Assembly: GCA_030637505.1 (NCBI GenBank)
Contig: DAOWGJ010000038.1
Span: 1 to 14,744, forward strand
From: Holophagae bacterium
GTDB taxonomy: Bacteria; Acidobacteriota; Thermoanaerobaculia; Thermoanaerobaculales; Sulfomarinibacteraceae
Direction: 5' to 3'
DNA length: 14,744 nucleotides
Both the position numbers and the translations under genes were made by a program. Shown here in pieces: positions 7,235 to 14,166 of this stretch. Positions within the stretch are counted from its first letter, which is position 1; the number at the start of each line of letters is the position of its first letter. A model generated the notes under the pieces. The model was not told the DNA's origin and searched no databases. It was given only the letters and a program-made list of their open reading frames with translations.

Positions 7235-7961
7235 TGAACCGACCAGCCTCATTTTCCCTGGGGTGCTGCCTCGCCCAATCCATCTGCCGACAGATGCCTC
7301 TGAAGATGGCCGCCTCGTTTTCGGTGATTCCGGCCCGGCCGAAGACCCTCCGGATCTTGCGCAATATGCGGTCCGGGTTTTCGGGGTCGAGATAGCCGAT
7401 GTCGGCCAGGGTCGTCTGCAGATGGGCCATCAGGGCCTCAACGGTGTGATGAGGTGCGGGCTCCGGGACGTCGGTTCCCGTGGTTGTATTCTCAACCACA
7501 AAATGGCCGAGTAGGATGGCGATCGACTGGGTCAGGTTGAGTACGGGGAAGGCTGGATTCGTGGGGATACGGATCGCGAGGTCGCACTTATCGAGGTCCT
7601 CCTTTGCCATTCCGCGGGTCTCGCTGCCGAACACCAGGGCCGCCCCCTCTGTGCCTCGGCGGACGACCGCTTCGATTGCCTCCGAGGGCGAGACGACAGG
7701 CTGGTCGGGCCGGCCTCGACCGGAGGCCGTTGCCACCAGGGTCCTGCAGTCGCCGGCTGCGCCATCCAGATCGTCAAAGACCTCAAGTCCAACGTGCCCC
7801 TTTGCTCCGCAGGCCCACTTGTCGATGATCGGGTCCTCGAGAGCCACCTTGGGCCGAACCAGGGCCACCGTGCCGACGCCGAAGTTTGCGGCAACCCTCA
7901 GGGCGGCCCCGAGGTTTCCCGGCGACGAGGTCTCGATCAAGATCAGTCGATTGATTTTCAC
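7227..7961 (-). CDS. trmJ: TrmJ-type tRNA 2'-O-methyltransferase (SPOUT/TrmH family)
   Basis: 244 residues, close to the usual length of TrmJ, the enzyme that methylates the ribose of tRNA position 32 (Cm/Um32) with S-adenosylmethionine as donor. It starts at GTG 7961, with AGGAGG 11 bases upstream. The three SPOUT motifs are present: motif 1 SPGNLGAALR (13-22) with the catalytic Arg22, motif 2 LVFGSETRGM (109-118), and motif 3 IPTNPAFPVLNLTQSIAI (132-149), which make the trefoil-knot cofactor site. The C-terminal part (GYLDPENPDRILRKIRRVFGR...LRGICRQ) matches the TrmJ-specific extension and separates it from TrmH and RlmB. Motif 3 has Val where Ser is common before LNL. It is a cytoplasmic dimer by family knowledge. 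Confidence 0.9.
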   Translation of the reverse strand: MKINRLILIETSSPGNLGAALRVAANFGVGTVALVRPKVALEDPIIDKWACGAKGHVGLEVFDDLDGAAGDCRTLVATASGRGRPDQPVVSPSEAIEAVVRRGTEGAALVFGSETRGMAKEDLDKCDLAIRIPTNPAFPVLNLTQSIAILLGHFVVENTTTGTDVPEPAPHHTVEALMAHLQTTLADIGYLDPENPDRILRKIRRVFGRAGITENEAAIFRGICRQMDWARQHPRENEAGRFNR

Positions 7962-8088
7962 GGGACGTTCTTCCTCCTGCTGCCAAGAAAGGCGAGGTTA
8001 GGATACGGGATTCCGGGCGCAGAGAACAGGGAAAGCGTAAGCCGCCAGTGACAGGAGCACCGGCAGCGAACGCAGCGGCGGCGACACC

Positions 8089-8433
8089 AACCGATAGCGC
8101 CCAATACGTCAAATCGGGGCGTGCCATGTGCCACCTTTTCCCCAGGCAGGCCTTCCGACAGGGCCGACTCTGCGGGAAAGGTAGCACTTGGCAACCCTCG
8201 GCGAGCCCCTCAGCTATCGAGTCTTGGCCAACGGTCTAGGCTGCCGAGGTCTTTTTTCGGAGGGGCTGTCACCCCCTGGATCGAGAATTGTTGCCCCTCC
8301 GGGAAACGACCGAGCGGGAGCGGTCGACAGTTTTTGGATTTACGGCATTCTCAGATCGCTCCCGAAGGCCGGGGGCAAGCCCTGCCTATCCCTCTCTCCC
8401 AGGTATACTGGCTCCACCAAAATACCTGGGGGC
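8089..8433 (+). ncRNA. Structured repeat copy A, HEARO / omega-RNA-like
   Basis: The best preserved of three copies in this window. Order: hairpin CCGAT (8091) / ATCGG (8113); block GGGGCGTGCC (8116-8125); hairpin GTGCCACC...GGGAAAGGTAGCAC; block GGCAACCC (8190-8197); stem CCTCGGC (8196-8202) / GCCGAGG (8243-8249) enclosing TCTTGGCCAACGGTCTAGGC; hairpin CGGAGGGGC (8258-8266) / GCCCCTCCG (8293-8301); hairpin CGGGAGCGGTC (8315-8325) / GATCGCTCCCG (8354-8363); block GAAGGCCGGGGG; terminal hairpin 8398-8430. It ends directly before ATGATG of the rhomboid gene. The layout and the ATGA flank fit HEARO RNAs (omega-RNA of IscB/IsrB transposons), here without their ORF. The repeat family is certain; the HEARO identity is inferred. 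Confidence 0.5.
8398..8430 (+). promoter_or_regulatory. Hairpin over the rhomboid ribosome-binding region
   Basis: CCCAGGTAT (8398-8406) pairs perfectly with ATACCTGGG (8422-8430), loop 15 bases. The right arm ends 3 bases before the start codon at 8434, and the only G-rich stretch (CTGGGGGC) is half inside it. If formed in the mRNA it would limit ribosome access. It may also be the 3' end of repeat copy A. Confidence 0.6.
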
Positions 8434-10458
8434 ATGATGTTCTTACCGGTTGGACATGACCAGAGTTCGGTGCGTCGCCTTCCGTGGGTGACCTTCACCC
8501 TGATGGGTCTCTGCTTGGTGGTCTTTCTCCTGACCTTGGGGCCGGTCAACAACACCAACGAACGGGCGGCGCAGCTCCTGAGCGAGACCGCTGAGTATTT
8601 TTTTGCCCACCCCAATCTCGAATTGGATCCCGAGATCGAGGAATACCTCTTTGGCTTCATCCCCGAATACCAGGGCCAGCGAGAGGCTTTCAAGGAGGTT
8701 CTCAAGGAGGGTGCGAGGGGTTTCGGGCTCGTTGCCGACGAGGAGGACCAGGGCCCGGAAGAGACCGAGGCCGAGCAGCAGGCGAAGCTGGACGGCTTGA
8801 TTGCCCAGTTTCACGAGACGCTGAAGAGTTCGCCGTACTTCACGCTCGGACTGGTTCCGGCCGACCAGAACGCGTACGCCTACGTCACCCACCAGTTCAT
8901 GCACGGTGGGTGGATGCACCTGATCTTCAACCTGCTCTTCCTCTACCTGGCCGGACCCTACATCGAGGACGTCTGGGGGCGTCCCCTCTTTGCAGCATTC
9001 TATCTCTCGGCCGGGATCTTCGCCGCCCTGATCTACGTCCTGAAGTATCCAATGATGGAGGGGCCCATGGTCGGCGCCTCCGGGGCCATTGCCGGTCTGA
9101 TGGGCGCTTTCTTGATCCGTTACGGAAGGACCAAGATCAAGTTTGTCTTCTTCTTTTTCATGACGCCGAAGTTCTTTGATGCTCCGGCGTGGCTGATGCT
9201 GCCCCTGTGGCTCTTACGCGAGGTCTTTTACGGACAGGCGGTCGACTTCGGCGGTGGGGAAGGTTCGGGCGTCGCCCACTGGGCCCACGTGGCGGGCTTT
9301 GTCTTTGGCCTCGTCGTCGCGGCCGGCGTCAAGCAGTTGAAATTCGAAGAGAAGTACGTCGACACCGCGCTGGAGGCCCAGGCCGTCCAACATCAGAACC
9401 TGGATCTCGAGGAGGCGTTGGAGGCCCGCCAGGCCGGCGAGATGGAGAAAGCTGAACAGATCCTGTTGTCCCAGCTCAAGGTCAATCCCGGCGATTTCGA
9501 CGCCGCGATGGCCTACTGGGATGTGCGGCGGGACGTTGGCGATGTTAGCCCGGCGGTCCCTTTCGTCCTGAGGGTCTTCCGGGATGCCCTCCGCAAGGGC
9601 GAGCGCGATCTGGTGGCGCCGCGGTGGCCCGAGATGATCGAAATGGCCCCTCGTGGCTCGATAGACCCGGCCCTGGCGGCCAGGGTGGCGGAGACCCTGG
9701 GTGACGACCTGGGGGACGGTGTCCTTCGGGCGACAGTCGAGGCGGGCGCCGCAGGGGTTACGGCAACCACGGCCGCCGGCATTTTGGCCCGACTGACCCG
9801 GGCGGGAGCGGCGGTCGGGGCGTCCTCAGCTCGGGACCTGGCCGAACACGCGCTGGCGTCGATGGATCTGCCCGACGAGACCAGGGCCGAGATCGAGGAG
9901 CTGCTGGCCGGTCCTCTGGCTTCGGTTGAACCAGCCACTGGGCGGCCGGCCCCGAGCCATGACGTAGTTTCAACGCCCGAGGCCGCTCAGGGTGAGCCGA
10001 GGGACGATGCGGGCGAGGCGCCGCATACGTTGGCGCCGGAAGAACATCGGTTGGAGATCATGGAGGGCGTGCCGACCGTGTGGGAGGACGGCGTCTTGAC
10101 CCTGTCGATCGATGGGCAAAGCCGACCGATGAACCTGAGCCAGGTGCAGGCGATCGCCGTCGGCGGCATCGTTGAGCCCGGTCGGGCGCCCTTCGTCATC
10201 GTCGATTTGATGCTCGATGCCCCATGGAGCAAGAGGGTGAAACTTCGGATCGTCCGGGTGCGCAGTACAGCCTTCGACCCTGCCGTAATCGCCGAGGGGC
10301 CCGACCCGATGAGCTGTTTCAAGCAACTGTTGGTAGAGATGTTCGAAGTCTCGGAAGCGGCCCCATTGCCCGATCCCGACGCCGCGGTGGGAAAACCTTT
10401 CTCACGTTTTTCGACTGTTCCTGAATATGAAGTCGAGGTTTTCGGCCTCACATCATGA
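8434..10458 (+). CDS. Rhomboid intramembrane serine protease with long C-terminal extension
   Basis: 674 residues. The ATG at 8434 starts MMFLPVGHDQSSVRRLPWVTFTLM just ahead of the first membrane segment (20-36); an open frame back to 8188 only reads through repeat copy A. Rhomboids (family S54) cut substrates inside the inner membrane. The core is complete: HQFMHGGWMHLIFN (153-166), with H162 and N166 for the oxyanion region, GASGAIAG with nucleophile S216, and AHWAHVAG with catalytic H285. A 100-residue acidic, helical loop (about 40-140) separates the first and second membrane segments. After about 305 come helical TPR-like repeats (322-370), an Ala-rich helical region, and a beta-rich domain near 590-674 (PTVWEDGVLTLSIDGQ...PFVIVDLMLDAP). 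The extension is two thirds of the protein and may select substrates. It overlaps the next gene by 4 bases. Confidence 0.9.
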   Translation: MMFLPVGHDQSSVRRLPWVTFTLMGLCLVVFLLTLGPVNNTNERAAQLLSETAEYFFAHPNLELDPEIEEYLFGFIPEYQGQREAFKEVLKEGARGFGLVADEEDQGPEETEAEQQAKLDGLIAQFHETLKSSPYFTLGLVPADQNAYAYVTHQFMHGGWMHLIFNLLFLYLAGPYIEDVWGRPLFAAFYLSAGIFAALIYVLKYPMMEGPMVGASGAIAGLMGAFLIRYGRTKIKFVFFFFMTPKFFDAPAWLMLPLWLLREVFYGQAVDFGGGEGSGVAHWAHVAGFVFGLVVAAGVKQLKFEEKYVDTALEAQAVQHQNLDLEEALEARQAGEMEKAEQILLSQLKVNPGDFDAAMAYWDVRRDVGDVSPAVPFVLRVFRDALRKGERDLVAPRWPEMIEMAPRGSIDPALAARVAETLGDDLGDGVLRATVEAGAAGVTATTAAGILARLTRAGAAVGASSARDLAEHALASMDLPDETRAEIEELLAGPLASVEPATGRPAPSHDVVSTPEAAQGEPRDDAGEAPHTLAPEEHRLEIMEGVPTVWEDGVLTLSIDGQSRPMNLSQVQAIAVGGIVEPGRAPFVIVDLMLDAPWSKRVKLRIVRVRSTAFDPAVIAEGPDPMSCFKQLLVEMFEVSEAAPLPDPDAAVGKPFSRFSTVPEYEVEVFGLTS

Positions 10459-11723
10459 TCATCCGCTTGCCTTTCGGGCAGGGCGCCGTTCCGGTTGATC
10501 TCAGGGGTTTTCGCATCCGTTCCCTTCAGCCCGAGGGGCCAAGGGGACGGTCTGACCCTGCCGAGATGGTGCTGAACGCAGTTGGGAAACCTCTCTCCGG
10601 ACTCTGCCTCGAGGCGCGCGCCCGGGCCGCCGGGGATGCCGTGGTCATCGTGCCTGACGGTACGCGTTCGTCCCGTATTCCGGACATTCTCCCTGCGCTG
10701 TCCCGGGCTCTGAGCCGGTGGGGTATAGCGCCGGAGCGGCAGACGGTTCTCATTGCGTGTGGGACCCATCCACCAGTCCCTCGGGAGGCGCTCGACGGGA
10801 TCGTAGGGTTGCTCGAACCCCGCGTGAGGGTCATTCAACATGATGCGTGCGACGCCTCGGCATTGAAGATTGCGGGCAGGGTCGGGGGAGACCGAGTGAT
10901 TCGTCTGCATCGCACGGCCATGGACACTGATCTGCTGATCACTATCGGGGCGGTTCGCCACCACTACTTCGCGGGTTTCGGTGGTGGTCCGAAAATGGTC
11001 TTTCCCGGTGTTGCCGGGCATGAGGAAATTCAGGCGAACCACGCACGGGTCTTCGACTTCTCGGACGGAGCCGCAATACGGCGTCCGGAGTGCGAGCCTG
11101 GTCGGCTCGAGGGAAACCCGGTCGCCGAGGAGATCGGGGCGGCGGCGGATTTGAGACCGCCTGACCTGGCTGTGTGCCTGGTCCCTGCCGGCAATGGGGG
11201 AATCGCCGAGGCCGTGGCGGGACCCTGGCGCGAAGCATATGCAGTCGCTGTGGCCCGAGTCCGGGCGGTTTTCGAGGTCTCTGAAGGTCTTTCCGACCTG
11301 GTCGTCGCCTCCGGGGGTGGCGCTCCTTCGGACGAAACCCTGATCCAGGCTCACAAGGGGCTGGACGCGGCATGCCGTTTCTCCCGGCCCGGCGCCGAAG
11401 TCCTCTTCCTGGCGTCGATGGCCGGGGGACCGGGTTCCGAAGCCATCAGGCCCTTCCTCGCGGATCCGCGGCCGGAGGTGATCCTCGAACGGTTGGCCCG
11501 GGGGTGGGTGCAGTACGGCCACACGACCTATCGCCTGGTCGAGAAGACCGCCCGACATCGAGTCAGCCTGTTGACCCAAGGCAATTGGGCTGGGTTGGAG
11601 GGCTTGGGATTCGAGCGGGTCGCCACGGCCGACGAGGTTGTCGGTCGCTGGAGGGACGAGTTCCCCGGCGCCACCGTCGCGGTCATGACCGGCCCGGCGG
11701 TGTATCCGAAGCATGTCTCATAG
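10455..11723 (+). CDS. LarA-family nickel-pincer racemase/epimerase homologue
   Basis: 422 residues, the normal length for LarA-type enzymes, which racemise or epimerise 2-hydroxy acids with a nickel-pincer nucleotide cofactor. Key sites align with Lactiplantibacillus plantarum LarA (H108, H174, K184, H200, K298) in order and spacing: H105 in ACGTHPP, H170 in RHHYFAGFGGGPKMVFPG, K180 (expected cofactor attachment), H196 in QANHARVF, K301 in IQAHKGLDAA. DGTR at 68-71 matches the conserved N-terminal D-x-T-R. Catalysis is therefore plausible, but the substrate is unknown since the family covers many hydroxy acids. Its ATG overlaps the rhomboid stop as ATGA, so translation is coupled. The cofactor genes larB, larC and larE are not in this window and would have to lie elsewhere. 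Confidence 0.85.
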   Translation: MIIRLPFGQGAVPVDLRGFRIRSLQPEGPRGRSDPAEMVLNAVGKPLSGLCLEARARAAGDAVVIVPDGTRSSRIPDILPALSRALSRWGIAPERQTVLIACGTHPPVPREALDGIVGLLEPRVRVIQHDACDASALKIAGRVGGDRVIRLHRTAMDTDLLITIGAVRHHYFAGFGGGPKMVFPGVAGHEEIQANHARVFDFSDGAAIRRPECEPGRLEGNPVAEEIGAAADLRPPDLAVCLVPAGNGGIAEAVAGPWREAYAVAVARVRAVFEVSEGLSDLVVASGGGAPSDETLIQAHKGLDAACRFSRPGAEVLFLASMAGGPGSEAIRPFLADPRPEVILERLARGWVQYGHTTYRLVEKTARHRVSLLTQGNWAGLEGLGFERVATADEVVGRWRDEFPGATVAVMTGPAVYPKHVS

Positions 11724-11781
11724 AAATGCTAATGTTACAATTCCGCGATCGCCGGCTCGGGTGCCGGCGCAGGAGGTTTTG

Positions 11782-12969
11782 ATGAAGAGATTTCAGTGGG
11801 CGGCCCTTCTGACCGTCCTCGTTGTAATGGCGGCCGTGCCGTCGGTGGCGTTCACCGACACCGAGCAAGCCGAAAAGGGTGCAAAGGGCTTCTGGGTCGA
11901 GAAGGCCCACATCGACATGGATCCGGTTGCGGCCGGAACCGACGCGGTGGCGACCTATGTCTTTCACAATGATACCGACAAGGAAGTCAAGATCATCAAG
12001 GCGAAACCCTCTTGAGGATGCACGGTTGCCGAGTTTGACTCGGTGATCCCGGCCGGTCGGTCGGGCAAGCTCGTTGCCAAGGTCCACACTCGTCCCACAC
12101 AGAGCGGTACGCTCAGTAAATCGATCTCCGTGGCGACAAACGCTCCGGGGGCCAAGAGCTTCAGGTTGTCGTTCAAGTTCATGGTCGAAACCATGATTTC
12201 GATGAAGCCGCGTCCTCAGATTTTCGTCAACGCCATCATCGGCGATCCGGCCTCAGGTAGAATTCTGATGCACCGCAGTGACGGTGAAAAGTTGGAGATC
12301 TCGGCGGTCCGTTACGACAACCCCGACATCGAGGTCGCGGCGGTCCCGTTCGACGCAGAAGCCGAAAATCCGGCCGGCTTCAAACCGATGGCGGGGGATG
12401 TCTGGCTGATCGCAAAAGCTAACGAGGGCGCGAGCTCCGGAAATCACTCCCTCAAGGTTTGGCTGACGACCAACCACCCCAAAATGACCGAGGTCGAGGT
12501 GCCGGTGACGTTCAGGATCAAATCCTTGATCTCCGCTCACCCAGAGCAGGTCCGGCTGTGGGTCCAGGAAGGGGGCGCCGGCCCCCGAGGCACGCTCTTT
12601 CGGGTCATTCACAATCGGGGCTCCGATTTTGAGGTGACCTCGGTCGTCGTCGAGGACGAAGCGCTGGTCACGGCGTCGCTGGTGGCCGAGGGTTCGGCGC
12701 GGATGCACAACATCCGGGTCGAGGTTTCGGAGGATCTCAAGCCCGCTGATCTGAACCAGAACACTACGACCGAGCTGGTCATCGGCACCTCCGACCCGAA
12801 ACAGCCGGAAATTCGGGTTCCGGTGGTGATCGCCCGGCGCCAGGCAGTGACCCGTTCAGGGAGAGGGCCTGCGGAACTCCGACCGTCGGACATACAGCGG
12901 ATGGGCGCCACCAAAGCGGTGGTTCCGCAGCCGCTGCCCACCGGGACGCCGGGGGCGGGGAAACACTAG
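11782..12969 (+). CDS. Exported DUF1573-type protein, probable selenoprotein (Sec78)
   Basis: The ATG at 11782 follows AGGAGG by 5 bases and opens a signal peptide (MKRFQWAALLTVLVVMAAVPSVAF). Residues 36-110 match DUF1573: FWVEKAHIDMDPVAAGTDAVA, then VFHNDTDKEVKIIKAKPS, then GCTVAEFDSVIPAGRSGK. The family motif at this point is SCGCT, and the first Cys codon is TGA (12013-12015). The same frame then stays open for 318 codons with ordinary, well-formed protein sequence, giving 395 residues in all with Sec at 78. A hairpin follows the TGA. The C-terminal two thirds has two or three more Ig-like beta domains (RPQIFVNAIIG..., HPEQVRLWV...) and a Pro-rich tail. It is last in the rhomboid-LarA cluster (58-base gap). 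Alternatives are a nonsense mutation, sequencing error or stop readthrough; exact replacement of a redox Cys favours selenocysteine. Conventional calling would give two genes, 11782-12015 and 12043-12969. Confidence 0.75.
12016..12049 (+). promoter_or_regulatory. Candidate bacterial SECIS hairpin
   Basis: Directly after the in-frame TGA, GGAT (12016-12019) can pair with ATCC (12046-12049), and CCGAGT (12029-12034) with ACTCGG (12038-12043). The apex is 20-22 bases past the TGA, inside the range for bacterial SECIS elements read by SelB. In the fully paired form the loop is only TTG. If the top two pairs open it becomes GTTTGAC, which starts with the GT expected by SelB. The match to consensus is therefore partial. 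Confidence 0.5.
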
Positions 12970-13102
12970 CCGTTCGTAGGGGCTCAAGACAAGAAGAGTT
13001 GAACCGCGAAGATCGCAAAGATCGCAAAGAGAGCCGCGAAGGGGATGAAGGGATTGAACGTCGAACGTTCAACTCTGAACGCTTGGCCCGTGGGGCGCTC
13101 GT
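12970..13102. repeat. Simple repeats after the DUF1573 gene
   Basis: No gene is seen. 13009-13029 is a tandem of AAGATCGCA units, flanked by CCGCGAAG twice (13004 and about 13034). At 13054-13072 TTGAACG and CGTTCAA form an inverted repeat around TCGAA. No T-run terminator follows the DUF1573 stop codon. The structured repeat downstream may end the transcript. Confidence 0.6.
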
Positions 13103-13406
13103 CTCCTGGTTTTGACACCCACCGCCGCAGGAAACCAGGAGCACCCCCTCTCCGACGGGGCGTGCCGTCCTTGATGTTGTCCTGCGGTATCCTTCCGGCT
13201 TGGAAAACATTGCGGACAACGTCAAGGGGGGCAACCCACGGCGAGAACCTCAGCAACCGAGTTTCGGCTGAGAGTGTAGGCCGCCGCTCGTCTTTTCTGC
13301 GGGGCCGTGTGTCCTTTGCGTCTCCGATCTCGCTTCGGCCCCGTAGAAAAGACGACGCTGGTGCGCCCGGAGGGCGTGCCAGAAGGCCGGGGATGGGATT
13401 TACGCT
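13103..13406 (+). ncRNA. Structured repeat copy B, HEARO / omega-RNA-like
   Basis: It has the same order of blocks as copy A with quite different stems. First comes a perfect 10-bp hairpin CTCCTGGTTT (13103-13112) / AAACCAGGAG (13132-13141). GGGGCGTGCC is at 13157-13166. Hairpin CCTTGATGTTGTCC (13169-13182) / GGACAACGTCAAGG (13214-13227) has one wobble. GGCAACCC is at 13230-13237. Stem CGGCG (13239-13243) / CGCCG (13282-13286) encloses CTCAG-CAA-CCGA-GTT-TCGG-CTGAG. A 19-bp hairpin follows (13289-13307 with 13336-13354, one wobble), then GAAGGCCGGGGATGGGAT. An ATGA lies about 35 bases beyond, at 13440. No nuclease ORF is present. Identity as HEARO is inferred. Confidence 0.5.
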
Positions 13407-13666
13407 TTCCTGGACAGCAGTGCCTTTACTTTAGAATATATGAGGCGAGTTCCTTCTTCATATTTCTCTCTTTTGTCTTCTGACTATCATTCATAGGCCC
13501 GTGTTGACGGGTTGATTCGGTCCGGTTAACGCATCATCTGGCGTACTCTCAAGTTCAATAATTCAATGTGGATAGGTGCGTGATGACGCTGCCACCGCCT
13601 CTGCGGCTGCCGCTGAAGCTGCCATCTGGCGCTGTCGCCGAAGCTGCCCACTGTCCCTGTCCCTGG
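13407..13666. other. AT-rich spacer and 25-bp tandem repeat between two structured repeats
   Basis: 13425-13565 is clearly AT-richer than the rest of the window and has no recognisable gene; the minus strand has a 22-codon ATG frame near 13491-13423 that matches nothing I know. 13599-13648 is two tandem 25-base units agreeing at 20 of 25 positions, both ending GAAGCTGCC. The spacer separates the facing 3' ends of copies B and C. Confidence 0.5.
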
Positions 13667-13939
13667 ATCCCAACCCCGGCCTTCGGGGTCGCGCAAAGCG
13701 CGCCCCCGCTCGGTGCATTTACCGGAGGGGCATGGTTACAGGAATTGCAAGGTAACCGCCCCTCCGGAAAATGACCTCGGCGGCCTACGGCGTTGGCCGA
13801 GACTTGATTGCCGTCGCTGCCGCCGTGGGTTGCCCGGTGTCGCCCTTCTTCGCATCGACGGCTCGGTTGGGAGTTCTGCCTGATGAAGAGAGGGCGCACC
13901 CGGCACGCCCCGATTTGGCGTTTCGGGCGCTCTCGGGTT
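13667..13939 (-). ncRNA. Structured repeat copy C, HEARO / omega-RNA-like
   Basis: On the minus strand the order matches copy A. AACCCGAGAGCGCCC starts at 13939 (copy A has the same with few changes). Then come GGGGCGTGCC (13911-13902), a hairpin CCGGGTGCGCCCT...AGGGCGACACCGG, GGCAACCC (13834-13827), stem CGGCGG / CCGCCG around CTCGGCCAACGCCGTAGG, and a hairpin of CCGGAGGGGC (13722-13731) and GGTTAC (13734-13739) with GTAACC (13752-13757) and GCCCCTCCGG (13758-13767), 16 paired bases with one AT bulge. Then come the hairpin CGCGC-AAA-GCGCG with GGGG/CCCC (13684-13708) and GAAGGCCGGGGTTGGGAT, ending at 13667. Orientation is opposite to copy B. Confidence 0.5.
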
Positions 13940-14022
13940 TGTATGTTCCCGTTGGCTGTTCGGACGCTGACGCCGCCGCGGCCCCGGTCCCGGACGCGGA
14001 TGGCTGTGCCGCCGGTACGGAA

Positions 14023-14044
14023 GGGAACGGGGACCCGCCCCTAC
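14023..14044. repeat. Partial GTAGGGG-family palindromic repeat
   Basis: The 22 bases ending GGGGACCCGCCCCTAC are a shortened copy of the repeat seen at 2480-2505. The left arm is degraded (GGGAAC in place of GGGCGGGCAC), so the hairpin is incomplete. The stretch from here to the ABC gene (14045-14166) shows nothing else I can name. Confidence 0.75.
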
Positions 14045-14166
14045 ATTGCCGTCAACCTGAACCATGCATCCAATTATCCGTATCTCTATCAGACGGATCT
14101 TCATGCGTTCGAATTGTTTTTAGCCGTACAATAAGAGCCGTTCGAGAGGGACAAGGGGGAAAGACG

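Noticed and set aside
8188..8433. Upstream in-frame extension of the rhomboid gene
   Set aside because: The added 82 codons read through structured repeat copy A. The matching frames in copies B and C are only repeat similarity, and the rhomboid fold starts just after 8434.
9987..11714. 575-residue open frame on the minus strand
   Set aside because: It is opposite the rhomboid tail and the LarA gene, both with clear family motifs and coupled starts. Its product is rich in Arg, Pro and Gly without domain pattern.
12013..12043. Reading the DUF1573 region as two separate genes with a second start at GTG 12043
   Set aside because: No ribosome-binding site precedes 12043, the start would fall inside the DUF1573 domain, and the frame is the same on both sides of a single TGA.
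13045..13434. 129-residue open frame on the plus strand
   Set aside because: It is made mostly of structured repeat B and simple repeats. Similar peptides in A and C come from the shared RNA-like blocks, not from a protein family.
13736..14104. 122-residue open frame on the minus strand
   Set aside because: It covers structured repeat C and a palindromic repeat, with Arg/Pro-rich composition and no start signal.
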